This document shows, in pieces, positions 22,901 to 33,956 of a stretch of 64,000 nucleotides of DNA. Position 1 is the stretch's first letter. Every line of letters starts with the position of its first letter. Source of the stretch: Aphrocallistes beatrix. Taxonomy: Eukaryota > Porifera > Hexactinellida > Sceptrulophora > Aphrocallistidae. The position numbers were made by a program, and so were the translations under genes. The notes under the pieces were generated by a model. It was not told where the DNA came from. It saw nothing but the letters and a program-made list of their open reading frames with translations, and searched no databases. The DNA is taken from contig OY725493.1 of NCBI GenBank assembly GCA_963281255.1, positions 1,425,550 to 1,489,549 of the forward strand, written 5' to 3'.

Positions 22901-24787
22901 TTGGGGAACTGAGAGAGGAGAGATGTCAGCTGGTAAGGAGGGAACGTGGCGGTCAGGTCTCGACACCTGACGAGTGTCTGCACGCAGTCTCGCAGTGTGG
23001 TGAGCAGCGCTTCTTCTCGTGACGTCATCAGCTGGTACAGCTGGGAGAGGCTGGCTTCTATCAGCAGGAGGGCGGGTTCGGGCGGGGAAATGACGCGCTG
23101 TGCGTAGAGACAGAGACAGGAGAGGCTGGCTGCTCTCTCGCGCGAGAAAGGTAGCCGTGACCTCTCTAGCAGCATGGGGAGGAGACTGGCTCCGAATGGA
23201 TCAGACGAGTCCAGTTTGATCCTCTTCTCTCCGCTCCCTCCCTCCTCCACCACCCCACCCAGCACCAGACTCCAGCTGTACAGAGCTCTATCTACGATTG
23301 TCGCAGGGGAACTTGGTTCCGTCAGAATTCTCTCACTTATTTCAATCCAGGAAGTCAGGACGTTGCTAGAGAACGAAGCTACATTCAGTGATAGCAACCC
23401 TTCCACCATGCTACAGCCCGCCTCAACGCTCCACTCCTCGCGGCTATTCACACTCCTCAGGACCTCTCCCACTCTACACCACAATCCTGACACCTCCACC
23501 AGCTCCACCCTCTCATTCGTCTTCACCAGCCTCACCAACACCTCCGAACAGCGCTTCCAGGATTCTCTCTTATCACTCACACTGCCACACAGCCCCAGCA
23601 AGCCACTGACACACCTGTCAAAGCTATCCGGACTGAGTCTGCACCTATCCGGGCCTACCCAGCAGCCACTCACCTCCACCAGCCCTCCCAAGCTAGCGTC
23701 ACCCAGCTCCGCACTCTCACTCAGTTTGTCTAGGAGTATATTTATACATTCTTGGGCCGTTCCCACGTTGCTATGCAGGACCATGAGTTCGCACGTCTTC
23801 TTGAGAGAGTGCAGGAATGCTGTCGCCAGTTCTGAGGTGTGAAGTGCTCCTGTGTCCAGCAGGTGGAGCAGGGCTCTGAGCAAGGAGGAGGCGCACGAGT
23901 GGAAGTGAGGTTGCGGTCCCTTCATCACTTCGAATAGAACAGACCCAATTCCGTCAGCCGTATCTTCTGAGAGAATCTAACAGGTTTCACAAGTTCATCC
24001 AGTAATCCGAACAAATATTTTGTCCGATTTTGTATCGTATGGAAACAAGAATAAGAGAAGCCCCAGCAGTTAGCTAATAATAGTGTAGTACGTACTTATT
24101 CCTAAGCATGGCATGGAATACCTTGAGCAAGTGGTTGAGTGTCTGCTCTTGGTTGTTCGCCAGACTTTTTCTGAGGAGGAAGGAGAGGCTCTCTGCTGCG
24201 AACCTCTGGACATAATCCCTCCTGGAAGCAGAGAGTAGTGAGGCGTAGCAGGTGCAGATCAGCTGATTCTCTGCCAGGAGGTGTCTCCAGAGGATCTTGA
24301 GGAGGTGAGAGAGACAGGAGAATACCTGCTCCAGCACGGCGGGGTTTGTAGAGGCTAGTCGGGCTGTGAGAGCTGAGAAGAGGCGAGAGAAGTGAGGCGA
24401 GAACTCTTGCTGCAGGTCTCTAGCCAGCTGTACCGACAGGTCCAGTAGAGGCTCTAGGCTGATCTCAGCTGCTTCTGAGATCGCGGTTATCGTCACCTCC
24501 AGCAGGAACTCCCTGTGATGCAGCAGCAGAGGGAGTGTCTGTATCCGGTCCTTTATTTGAGACAGATAGGCGGAGAAGTCTGCCGTGAGGTTCAGGTCCT
24601 TCCACTTCAGCACGCCTTCGAAGAAGAAGGTGTCTCTCTCACTCGGCACCTGCTGGGACAGGTCGCTCCTGGGCAGCAGGTCTATCCGGATCCTCTTTAT
24701 TCGATCTGTGAAAGATTCGAATTTCACCCTCCTATCCTTCTTGCGCTTGTTCGCACTCGTGTACTCTTCTTCTTCGCAAGTATCCAT
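16927..24787 (-). CDS. UTP20: Small-subunit processome component UTP20
   Basis: Giant HEAT/ARM-repeat scaffold of the nucleolar SSU processome, needed for 18S rRNA maturation. Three exons on the minus strand: 24122-24787, 22489-23976, 16927-22419, together 7,647 nt (2,548 aa; human about 2,785). The first donor (CTCAAG|GTATTC) and acceptor (TTAG|ATTCTC) were chosen because the join restores the spacing of the human protein around GIGSVLFEVMKG. The second join gives NSVFWK-VFSIELEK. N-terminal blocks FFFEGVLKWKDLNLT and PLLDLSVQLARDLQ, and PHFSRLF, match UTP20. The tail GRFRFKLYRRKL is basic, as expected for nucleolar targeting. The start MDTCEEEEY is preferred over an upstream in-frame Met at 24904 because it fits family length. 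The exon of 5.5 kb without an intron is unusual for an animal. Confidence 0.92.
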
Positions 24788-25116
24788 GGTTCCGAACACA
24801 GATTTCAATTGGTTCAGACAAGGGACGTGATTGTATACTAAATTGTTATGATACGTACAAGTACGATTTGTTTGGAGATCAAAATCTACTCTATTTGATC
24901 TCATTCATACAAACTTCTATCTACGTAGTTGTCAGCATCTTGTCAAAAGAACTGAAATATCATGCGACTTGTCTTATATCTATGTAACAGTATTTAGAAC
25001 GTGAGATCCGTTTAATTACCATAAAATCCAATTATAAAGAGTAAGCTATGGTACAATATCAAATAGTCTTAGCGAATAGAATCGCACACACGTCCACTCG
25101 ATTCATTGTGCGGTCC
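24788..25116. other. UTP20 promoter / DCAF8 3' side
   Basis: 329 bases between two minus-strand genes. It must hold the DCAF8 3' UTR and the UTP20 promoter. No distinct motif recognised. Confidence 0.5.
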
Positions 25117-26628
25117 TCACGAGGGGTCGCACCGCACGGGCAACTGGCTGTCCCCGTCCCCATCCGAGTCGTCTGAGTCGTGATCACTGTCGTCGTCCAC
25201 GTCCCCTTCATCCCCTGATCCCCTCCTCCGCATCTGTCTCCTCAAGATCTGGTTCAGTCGAGTCAGGTAGTAGACACGTAGATGGTTGTCATCTTCCCCG
25301 AATTGATCCTCCCGATCTTTCTCTCGCTCTTCCATGTTGGAACTCACAATCTCATCCAGGGTGCTCAGGTCTGTCGGGAGAGGGGAGCAGGGCATGAACA
25401 CTTTAACGTCGCTATCGAGCCCTGAGGTGGCTAGGATCGGGGCGGACGGGTGCGGCTCCAGACAGTTCACCACCCCCATCTGATCCCCTTTCATGCACTG
25501 GACGATCTTCTCGGAATTCTTGTCCCAAATGAAGACGTTACCGCAGTCACTTCCGCTCACCACGTACTCGCTACGAGGTCCGTAGAAGTTCACTCCCTTC
25601 ACCGTCTGGTTGTTCCTGTGTCCTTTAAACCGCTTGACGTAGTTGCTTCCGGACGAATGCGTGGCATCGAACAGGTAGATGTCATCGTCATTGTAGCTGC
25701 ACAGTAGCTCTTTCCCGTCATGCGAGTACACCAGGCAGGTTATGTTAGCAGAGTGGTTCCCGTTTTCGTTGACTAGATTATCCGGACAGAATTGTTTAAT
25801 CATTTTAGGTTCTGACTCGTCACTGGCATTCCTCCTGTCAAATATATACGCATACTTATCTCTGCCGCCGACCGCGAACTCGCATGTTTTGACAGGATTC
25901 ATGAATACGGAGTAGAGTGGGACTTTTCTGTCACGATCTTCGCTGTCTCTCTTCACGTGCAACAGCCGAGTGGGCGAGGAGGTCCTGAGGTCGATATCGC
26001 ACACCAATCCGTCCTCTCCACAGCTGAGGAGATTGTTGGGGAGGGAGGGATCCACTGCCAGTTTGTGTGCGGAGTCTTTGTGATAAGCGATTCGTCGCGA
26101 GCTGGCTAGCTCCCCGCTGGGTTGGATCATGTGAGCTCTGACCTGTCCGTCCCTCGCCGCCGACACCAGTAAAGAGTTGTTACTCTCCGGCATAAATCGG
26201 GACTGGAACACGTTGGAGGTGTGTTTGCTGTCGAATGAGGCGAGTGGGCGTTGTTCCATCCATTTCCAGACTACGATCTTTAGGTCATCACTTCCAGAAG
26301 CGAGGAGAGAACCGCAGGGGGAGAAATTAATCGCATTGACGCATCCAGTATGCACAGAATCCAGTTTATATTGCAATCTGAGTCTACGGACCATGTGGTA
26401 AGCAGATGCTGCATCGTTGCAGAGTGAATTTGGATTCGAACTGTAAGTTCCAAATGTGCGCGCATTCACAGAACGCAGTGGGTACCATTTAATGTGAGGA
26501 GCATTGCCTAGGCAGGTGGGAGACCTGTCGACTGCATCCTCGAATTGATCTGAACTGGTATCCGAGTCTGGTTCTTTCTCCGGCGAATCGTCGACGTTTT
26601 TCTCTTCTTTGCTTTTGGCGCAAGCCAT
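25117..26628 (-). CDS. DCAF8: DDB1- and CUL4-associated factor 8 (WD40)
   Basis: Substrate receptor of CUL4-DDB1 ubiquitin ligases, 503 aa in one exon. An acidic N-terminus (about 1-35) precedes WD40 repeats spanning about 90-415. The DDB1-contact DxR signatures are visible in DIDLRTSSP and YIFDRRNAS. Highly family-specific strings include HTGCVNAINFSPCGSLLASG, FAVGGRDKYAYIFDRR, ANITCLVYSHDGKELL, VKGVNFYGPRSEYVVSGSDC and VVNCLEPHPSAPILATSGLD. The C-terminus is acidic (GDVDDDSDHDSDDSDGDGD) and ends VRCDPS, close to the end I recall for human DCAF8. Divergent from the OSCP gene with about 300 bases between starts. Confidence 0.93.
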   Translation of the reverse strand: MACAKSKEEKNVDDSPEKEPDSDTSSDQFEDAVDRSPTCLGNAPHIKWYPLRSVNARTFGTYSSNPNSLCNDAASAYHMVRRLRLQYKLDSVHTGCVNAINFSPCGSLLASGSDDLKIVVWKWMEQRPLASFDSKHTSNVFQSRFMPESNNSLLVSAARDGQVRAHMIQPSGELASSRRIAYHKDSAHKLAVDPSLPNNLLSCGEDGLVCDIDLRTSSPTRLLHVKRDSEDRDRKVPLYSVFMNPVKTCEFAVGGRDKYAYIFDRRNASDESEPKMIKQFCPDNLVNENGNHSANITCLVYSHDGKELLCSYNDDDIYLFDATHSSGSNYVKRFKGHRNNQTVKGVNFYGPRSEYVVSGSDCGNVFIWDKNSEKIVQCMKGDQMGVVNCLEPHPSAPILATSGLDSDVKVFMPCSPLPTDLSTLDEIVSSNMEEREKDREDQFGEDDNHLRVYYLTRLNQILRRQMRRRGSGDEGDVDDDSDHDSDDSDGDGDSQLPVRCDPS

Positions 26629-26934
26629 TAACGAGCTACGGGAAAATGGACCATAATCATGTCAATGCAAATTACGTACATCCATGACGAATTACGGCCC
26701 AGATATTGATCAACTCCTGGCAATTAAAATTCAACACCAGATGCTACAGTAAAACATGACCCGATGACCTGATGATTATGTCCAATCTTCTTTTCAGTGT
26801 GTACCAATAATGATGCATCATAATTCACTCCCAACACGTTACACCCTTAATTCACTTAAAAAGCTAATTAAATGTGTCACAAGGTACCAGCTTTAAATTA
26901 TAGACTTGTTAATGACATACAAATCATTGTACTA
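26629..26934. promoter_or_regulatory. Divergent promoter interval, DCAF8 / ATP5PO
   Basis: The two start codons face away from each other across 306 bases, so the promoters of both genes must lie here or overlap. The sequence is AT-rich. I see no convincing TATA box or named element, so this is inference from gene orientation. Confidence 0.5.
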
Positions 26935-27835
26935 ATGGCGAGATCGAGTATCTCATATGTGAAGAGACACGAAGTAAACACAATTTATGTTATGACATGT
27001 ATACGCTGGGCACTTTTTTTTAACACCTACTTGTGCTTTTAATGCATTGACACACTTCAAACTTCACAAATAATATATTAATATTAATTAATTACGTAAA
27101 CAAGTTTAATCAACTGATTAATCTCATTATTTCAAGATTCGTTAAGCCATCTTGGAAAATTATCTAGACAAATTTAAGCATTTTTCAAAATGGACAATAT
27201 GGTTGGTGCTGCTAAATTTTATTTTTACCTCGCAGTGTATATTTAAATTAGGAACTGTGAAAGGGCCCTCGGTCAAGGCTCCCATCCAGATATTCGGACT
27301 TGAAGGCCGCTATGCACACGCACTCTACTCGGCGGCTGTGAAGAGTAAGAAGGAAGCTCTAGTAGAAGAAAACCTGAAAAGCTTCTCCTCTCTCCTCAAA
27401 CAGAACTCCCAATTGCAGGAGTTCGTGAATGACCCCACACTCCAGAGGAAGGAAAAACAGGAGAAACTCAATGATATCCTGGTCAAGCAAAATTTTGACA
27501 AATTGACTGTGAACTTTTTTGAGCTTCTAACTGACAATAACCGGTTGCCTCGATTCGGTGGCATTACTGGCGCCTATTCGCAGATAATGGGCGCTTCAAG
27601 GGGTGAAGTGGCGTGTACAGTAACATGTGTCGAGAAACTCGATCCAGCGAGTTCGAAAGCATTGGAGACAGCATTGAAAGGTTTCCTAGCGCCAAACGAA
27701 GTGATCAAGCTAGACATCAAAGTAGACCCTTCCATACTGGGCGGATTGATAGTGGAGTTGAAGGAGAAGTACATTGACATGTCAACCGCGACCAAGATAC
27801 GGAAACTGACCAACGTGCTCAAGCAAGCGATCTGA
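26935..27835 (+). CDS. ATP5PO: Mitochondrial ATP synthase subunit OSCP
   Basis: Stator-stalk subunit that joins the F1 head to the peripheral stalk. Exon 26935-26973 codes MARSSISYVKRHE, a basic hydroxylated presequence start. Its donor GTAAAC and the acceptor CTCGCAG join in frame to 27236-27835, giving 212 aa (human 213). The family blocks are IQIFGLEGRYAHALYSAA, LPRFGGITGAYSQIM, RGEVACTVT and DPSILGGLIVELKEKYIDMS, plus the C-terminal KIRKLTNVL. The reading frame is open further 5' of the acceptor, but with no ATG giving a sensible presequence, so the small first exon is the better model. AATAAA at 28004-28009 is a likely poly(A) signal. Confidence 0.9.
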
Positions 27836-28501
27836 TTCCGTATCACTGTATTCCTTGTAAGATGTAGCACAACGAACAGTACGTGCTATTAGGTTAGGTA
27901 TAGTAATCTCAGTGGCCGATAGATTATTAAAATAATTAAAATGTAACTGAGCATGGAATTGGGGGTCAGGTGTTCGTGCGTAATGGCAGTTTATTATTGC
28001 CGTAATAAAGTATTGTCTTCAAATTCTCCAATTCTCTTAATAATGACATAATTTGTGAAGACATTAAGAAATCCACAGATGTTTTATGAGAAATCAAAAT
28101 ATTTTAAATAAAGTATTAATTTCAACTTTAACTGTAAAATAATAGACTATTTATCATCCCGACGTTTCAATTTATCTTCTTCATGAAAAAATCACAATTT
28201 TCATGCTTAAACATGTGTGAATGTGATACAAGAGGGAATAATTAAAATAAATAAAGTAGAAATTATTACGCGCATAGGCTGAGCCCCCAAGCCAGCCATA
28301 ACAATCAATGATTAAACACCGCAACTGAATAGTTTTTCTAGAAAAAAAGATAAAGTTTATATTATCTAAAATTAGAAAATTGTTCTTTTTTAATTTGAAT
28401 TGGAAGATAATAAAATTATTAGAGGTTACCAACAATTTGTTTGTCTTGTAATCGGTTATGGTTCATCAACGCAATTATTAAACAATTAGATAGAGTCAGT
28501 T
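27836..28501. other. Intergenic, ATP5PO to CLUH
   Basis: 666 AT-rich bases with the ATP5PO 3' UTR (AATAAA at 28004-28009) and the CLUH promoter. Nothing else recognised. Confidence 0.55.
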
Positions 28502-31500
28502 ATGGCCTCAACAGAAGAGATACCGGATCAACCTTCTAATTCAGCGAATTCAGGAGACGATGATTTAGTTGAGAATGAACAAGGAAAGAGAGCAGAAATA
28601 TCTCCTGATATAAATGGTGCTAACGGAGAGAAGATATATGACAAAGAAATCACAGTGAAAGAGGATAAAAATGGGGAAGAACATTCCTTCAAACCGATCC
28701 ATTTGAAACTCTCCATCCAGGGAGTTTCTGGAGCTACTGACGTAACAGTGTATAGTCAGGACCTAATCGAGGGTCTGAGGCAAGTCCTGATGGAGAATCC
28801 TCAGACCTGTTTCAGGACGTGCATCGGCTTCTGGCACCACGGCTCACGGCTAGATGAGATTCAGGACTTCGGCTCGATCGAAGGACTAAAAGACGGAGAC
28901 ACAATTCGAGTGAGCGACGATCCTTACTCCCTGAGAGAGGCCCTCATCCACGTGAGGCGGCTAGAAGAGCTGTTGGGGAGTGGAATGGAGTCAGTGGGTC
29001 AGGAGCAAGTCTCCCCCTCATACCTAGCTCACATGCTCCCCCCAGATCTTGAGGAGATCGCCTCCCAATCTCTGCAGGGAAAGAAACAAGCAGTGGTCGA
29101 AGAGAAAGCAGTCGAGCCAGACTACATCAGTCCAGACCCCTCCAGGTCTTCCACCCCTCTCTCCCCTCTCCTCCCCCCACCTGCTGTCCCCCTGCCCGCC
29201 TGCCTCCAGTCTCTCCACTACTCAGGTTGGACCCCGCCCCCAGGGCCCCAGCGCCTCAAGGGAGACCTCCTCTACCTGGACATCTCCACGCTAGAAGGTA
29301 CCTCCTACTGTATTACCGCATCTCCTCAAGGCTTCTACCTTAACTCCAGTGATAAGGATCATTTTGACCCCTCCCCTAGCCCAGACCTGGGGACACGCTC
29401 CCACTCCCTGGCCGGCCTCCTCTCACAGGTGAGTCCCACTTTCAAGAAGAACATAGCTCTCCACCGCAAAGAGCTCCAGAGACGCCATGCATTCGAGTTT
29501 GTCCCCACCCCCTTTCAAGTCCACCCCTGGCTGGCCCACCCATCCAGACACACGTACAACCTGGTGCGCGCGCACGACTCGCTGCAGGGTCGACTGGGCC
29601 ATGAGGAGCACACGATGGGGCAGCTACGCGACTGGAATGCAGAGCTCGCCGGCAGCAGGGACCTCCCCCACGATACCATCTACCACAGGATGGTGCGGGA
29701 GCGGGCGGTCTACAAGGTGTATGCCGACTTCATAGAGGCAGCGACACAGGGTGCGCAGGCAGTGATTGATGGGAACATCCCTCCTCTCAACCCGACCGAC
29801 GATGAGAGGAGCTTCCTGTTCATCTGGAACAACGTCTTCTTCTCCTATCCGTACGACGGTAGGGACCTGTACAAACCGGTTGGAGGCGATAGGGCTGCAT
29901 ACGTTACGGCGGCGAAGGATCTGCAGGGCATTGCGGCCGTGGAGGAGCTGGACATAGACGGACTGCACACGCTGGCTACGGCTCTGGTAGACTACAGGGG
30001 ACATAGAGTCGTGGCTCAGTCGATTGTGCCGGGGATACTCCAGAGGGAGCAGGAGAACATTCTAGAATACGGAACACTTGATGGAAAGAAGCTCTCAAGG
30101 AGTGAGAAGTTTGCGAATCTCCTGAAGGCAGTGGGACAAGAGCTGAACATGAAAGTTACGAATGTACTCGACCACGAAGATAAAGTGGTCGAGATGCCAT
30201 CTTCAGTGGAATGCAAGGGAATCGTGGGAACGGACGGAAGGAACTATCTGATAGACTTGCACCGCATCACTCCTCCCGACCTGAACTTCGAGCAGTTTTC
30301 AGAACAGGAGTCAGTGGGAGAGAAGGGAGAAGAACTCGGACACAAGATGGCACTGCACAGGAGGGAAACGGTAGAGAGTTTCATTCAGTACAAGTACGGC
30401 CAGTTTATTCAGAAGTTCAGCAGGCTGACTTTAGAGGATCAAGAAAAGGAAAAAGCTGAGAAAGGAGAAAAAGGGGAGAATGAAGGTACAGAGTTGGAGA
30501 GTAAGACCATCTCTAAGGCCTCTCTAGAACAGATCCTAGAAAAAGATGTTTCTGAAATTGAAAAGAACCCAGTGCTCCTGTTGTCCACCAAGGATGATCC
30601 ATTCGGCGAGGAAATAGGCGGGAAAGAAGGAGCGAGTAAGAACGCACTCGAATCAACCTTAGAATCTGGTAAAACTGAAGACATCATTTCCCTCGTTAAC
30701 CCTAGCAGCCTGGAAGGAGATGTGGAATGCATGGATCAGCTGGATGTAGGAATGATACTCCCTGAAGCTAATGGGCCTGTGAAACTTCGTTTATCAGAAA
30801 AGAAGCTAGAATTGAAGTTGGATGAGAATAGAGAAGACAGTGAGCCTAACGGAGCAGAAGAGAGCAAAGAACAGAAGAAGGACTCCACTACGGTTAGTAA
30901 ACTGGATCAATTGAGAGTGATGGAGCTGCTGAAGATGTCACTGGAAGGGCTGGGCTCTGTGAGTGAAACAGACTTCGACATCCGTTTCAACATGGATCTC
31001 ACTTCACACCTCTCCAGGTCAGCTGAGGAAAAGGAGGAGTTGGAGCAAGATAGAAAACTGTGCCAAGAATTGTCTGAGTTCATCACTCAGTTTTCGATTC
31101 CGAGGTTTTTCATTGACTGCCTTCAGCTCCAAGCGATGCCAGTGGACTCGCTCTCCCTCACCCGAATCCTGCACTCCCGCGGCATAAACATGCGGTACCT
31201 AGGTAGCATCTGCCAGCTGGTCTCCAAACGAGAGGACTTGTCACATGTCACTACCATCTGTGTCTCTGAAATGATAACCCGCGTGACCAAGCGCCAGCTG
31301 AGGAGGGAACTGGGGGAGGCCCAACTCTCCGAGGTTCCAGGGGTAGTTACGAACGCTCTCAACTCTCTATTCGGTTACGTAGACCACCCTGCGAGTGACG
31401 ATGCCACGGGCAGTAAGAAGAAGAAAGGAAAGAAGCGGAATCAGAGGAGCAAGCAGGAGCACGGAGCCTTCACCACTCCCTCCCTTTGGACCGGAGTGCA

Positions 31501-32482
31501 GACAGAGGTGGAGTCCTACTTCGGGTATAAACTGGACTATCCCAACTTTCACTCGGCCTCAGAAACGGTCCCGTTCTCAAAGCTCTCCGTCCTACGGACG
31601 CTCTGTATCAAGCTGGGACTCCAGCTCCTGGCCAGGGACTACCAGCTGGATGGTAAGGGGCTACCTTTCACCGATAATGACGTCATCAACATCCACCCCG
31701 TCGTGAAACACATCCCCCCTACCCTACGTCTGCCCCAAGAGATCCACAAACTAGCCTCCAGTAGATTCGGACTGGGACTAGTGAAGGACTGCATTGAGTT
31801 GTGCCTGGAGGCTCTGAACCACTATCAGAACATAGCCGGGCCTAACAACGTGGAGACGGTGGGGTGTTACAAAGACCTCGCTAACCTCTACCTCGTCACC
31901 AAGGACGTGCTCAACTCCCTTAGTTTCCAACAGAAGGGAACCTTCATTCTCGAGAGAAACCTCGGCATGGATGACCCCAGGACCCTGACAGGGTTGATTG
32001 GGCTAGCCACTTCTTGCTGTAACGTGGGGATGCCTCACCTCGCACTGAAGGTGCTGTTCAGAGCTAGGTACCTCCTGCTGGTGATATTCGGAGAGAAACA
32101 CCCTCAGATGGCCACCATTGACCTCAACATAGGATACACGTTCCACTCAGTAGGTGAGAACAAACGCGCGGTGAAGTACCTAGAGAACGTGATTCGTCTC
32201 CAAGATGTGTTCTACGGGCCTCAGCACGTTCAGACAGGAATGACACGGCACCTCCTCTCCAAGGCATACAGCATGTCAGGGGAGTACAGACAGGCCATCC
32301 AGCAGGAGAAACTAGCCTACAACACGTTCAAGGAGAAGTATGGAGACGAGAGCGAGAAAACCAAAGTGATATCAGCCGCACTGAGCGAGTTAACGCAGAA
32401 AGCAGTCGTGTTTGAGAAGATGCAGCAAGGCACGAGAAAAGAGAGCGGGGAGTTGGGAGGAGACGCGGGGAACAAGAGTTAG
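28502..32482 (+). CDS. CLUH: Clustered mitochondria protein homolog CLUH
   Basis: Cytosolic RNA-binding protein that binds mRNAs of nuclear-encoded mitochondrial proteins and controls mitochondrial distribution. 1,326 aa in a single exon. The N-terminus is acidic and disordered (1-65). The CLU N-terminal ubiquitin-like domain is about 70-150 (DLIEGLRQVLMENPQTCFRT). The CLU domain is about 350-560 (LRDWNAELAGSRDLP, NVFFSYPYDGRD). An acidic/Lys-rich linker (about 630-800) follows, then the eIF3/CLU central part (HSRGINMRYLG), a Lys-rich insert (KKKKGKKRNQRSK) and C-terminal TPR repeats (about 1,080-1,290; GENKRAVKYLENVIRLQD). Length is close to the human protein. Several domains in one uninterrupted exon fit the intron-poor gene class of this window. 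Confidence 0.93.
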   Translation: MASTEEIPDQPSNSANSGDDDLVENEQGKRAEISPDINGANGEKIYDKEITVKEDKNGEEHSFKPIHLKLSIQGVSGATDVTVYSQDLIEGLRQVLMENPQTCFRTCIGFWHHGSRLDEIQDFGSIEGLKDGDTIRVSDDPYSLREALIHVRRLEELLGSGMESVGQEQVSPSYLAHMLPPDLEEIASQSLQGKKQAVVEEKAVEPDYISPDPSRSSTPLSPLLPPPAVPLPACLQSLHYSGWTPPPGPQRLKGDLLYLDISTLEGTSYCITASPQGFYLNSSDKDHFDPSPSPDLGTRSHSLAGLLSQVSPTFKKNIALHRKELQRRHAFEFVPTPFQVHPWLAHPSRHTYNLVRAHDSLQGRLGHEEHTMGQLRDWNAELAGSRDLPHDTIYHRMVRERAVYKVYADFIEAATQGAQAVIDGNIPPLNPTDDERSFLFIWNNVFFSYPYDGRDLYKPVGGDRAAYVTAAKDLQGIAAVEELDIDGLHTLATALVDYRGHRVVAQSIVPGILQREQENILEYGTLDGKKLSRSEKFANLLKAVGQELNMKVTNVLDHEDKVVEMPSSVECKGIVGTDGRNYLIDLHRITPPDLNFEQFSEQESVGEKGEELGHKMALHRRETVESFIQYKYGQFIQKFSRLTLEDQEKEKAEKGEKGENEGTELESKTISKASLEQILEKDVSEIEKNPVLLLSTKDDPFGEEIGGKEGASKNALESTLESGKTEDIISLVNPSSLEGDVECMDQLDVGMILPEANGPVKLRLSEKKLELKLDENREDSEPNGAEESKEQKKDSTTVSKLDQLRVMELLKMSLEGLGSVSETDFDIRFNMDLTSHLSRSAEEKEELEQDRKLCQELSEFITQFSIPRFFIDCLQLQAMPVDSLSLTRILHSRGINMRYLGSICQLVSKREDLSHVTTICVSEMITRVTKRQLRRELGEAQLSEVPGVVTNALNSLFGYVDHPASDDATGSKKKKGKKRNQRSKQEHGAFTTPSLWTGVQTEVESYFGYKLDYPNFHSASETVPFSKLSVLRTLCIKLGLQLLARDYQLDGKGLPFTDNDVINIHPVVKHIPPTLRLPQEIHKLASSRFGLGLVKDCIELCLEALNHYQNIAGPNNVETVGCYKDLANLYLVTKDVLNSLSFQQKGTFILERNLGMDDPRTLTGLIGLATSCCNVGMPHLALKVLFRARYLLLVIFGEKHPQMATIDLNIGYTFHSVGENKRAVKYLENVIRLQDVFYGPQHVQTGMTRHLLSKAYSMSGEYRQAIQQEKLAYNTFKEKYGDESEKTKVISAALSELTQKAVVFEKMQQGTRKESGELGGDAGNKS

Positions 32483-33956
32483 AAATTAGGTTAACAAAAT
32501 GGTAGGCGTCACTTATGGATAGTTTAGAGCTTCGAATAGATTTGTACTATTTTATACTTAACATAGTTTGATTTCTACAACCCTAGAACGTATCTAGTAC
32601 ATCCCATTAAATCCGATTTATTATTTTCTGGTCGGGGAACTTGTTCTAAGATAATCGCCCGTTTACAGTATGCAGTATCCATGCGTCGCCAAATTAAGAT
32701 TTGGGTACTGGCATTTCGACCATACTTCAGTTAATAGTAAATTTTCAGGTTTTATGGTGAATTCAAACTAGGATTAACACATTAGTTTTTGATTTATGTA
32801 TGACTCCATACTTAATTCGCAATGTACTTTATGCAGATTAGAGTAACTCATCTCGAGAATAATTGTGGTATCCTAGAGCACAGGAATCCGACCTGTTGTT
32901 TCGAACATTTGACCACAACTAATTTGGGGGAGAACTCATGATTGGTAAAAACGTGTCTCCTAAAGAAACAAACCAGTTTCGCACATGCGTGTTAGATGAC
33001 AAATTTCTGATTTTATAAAAACTAATTTTAGGAGGAAAGTCGTTTCTGCTGCTAAGGTACAAGAGTGCTGAAAAGTTTTGCGAATAATTTTGCCCCTAAC
33101 TATGGTTAGTTTTCAACAAAAAGTATATTTTCAAAATTTTAACATCAGTTTGACATCTTTTGTTACAAGGGAAATTCAGGTTATGCAGAGCCTGGAACAG
33201 AAATTATTAGCACTAAATGTGTGATTTGGCTGAGTGACTAGTATATAGTTAGAAAAATTGAAATAATAAACCCGATTGGGACGTGAGTTCAGAGAGGAGG
33301 TTGATACTACGTTTACGGTTAATGTCCCATTCTCACAAAGGTTCAATTATTCTGGAATTCAAGCGATAAAAAGTTGATTGTCTACCCTATTACTATATTG
33401 AAATTAATGTAATTATATCTGCTCTAGAATTAATAGAAGTATTACTTTCTTCGCCGAACTTTCAGCCACCTTTGTACTCCCTTAGACATAGGCGGACAGT
33501 AGTTATCACTTAATCACATCAATTAGCTGATATTGCTCCCCCTATGGTATAATATTAGTACGATATGAGCATGTTAATTTTGTCTATTGTGCAAGTAATA
33601 CGTACATCATAAGTTAGAAATAATTGTCAATTTACCATCATAAGTACAATGCAAAATGGAAATGTAATAATGAAGTCATGAATTTAGATAAGGGCAGGTG
33701 TAAACAAAGTATTTGCAAGCATAAATGTAGTTGAATTATCGTTTTGTTCGTCTACCAAAATGTTTGAGAAAATTGTCCTTCCAAGAAAACCCTTTACCTA
33801 CAGTTACTCGATAACACAGGTGTGTGCGTAGAAACGATATTAAGATTTGGAATGAGTAAAGCCTCAATTTAAGAGCAAAGTACATCAAAATTGAAATAAA
33901 AGCGTAAGAAAAAATATAACCAAGCCTTCTGCTAATTATATACAAATAGTGCCGTA
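32483..33956. other. Convergent intergenic region, CLUH / PPM1H-like
   Basis: 1.47 kb between two converging genes. Both 3' UTRs lie here. AT-rich, no gene or repeat family recognised. Confidence 0.5.

Noticed and set aside
27152-27235. Upstream in-frame extension of OSCP beginning at 27152
   Set aside because: It begins with TTG and reads a hydrophobic low-complexity segment. A true ATG exon at 26935-26973 with a matching donor and phase gives a normal presequence and length.
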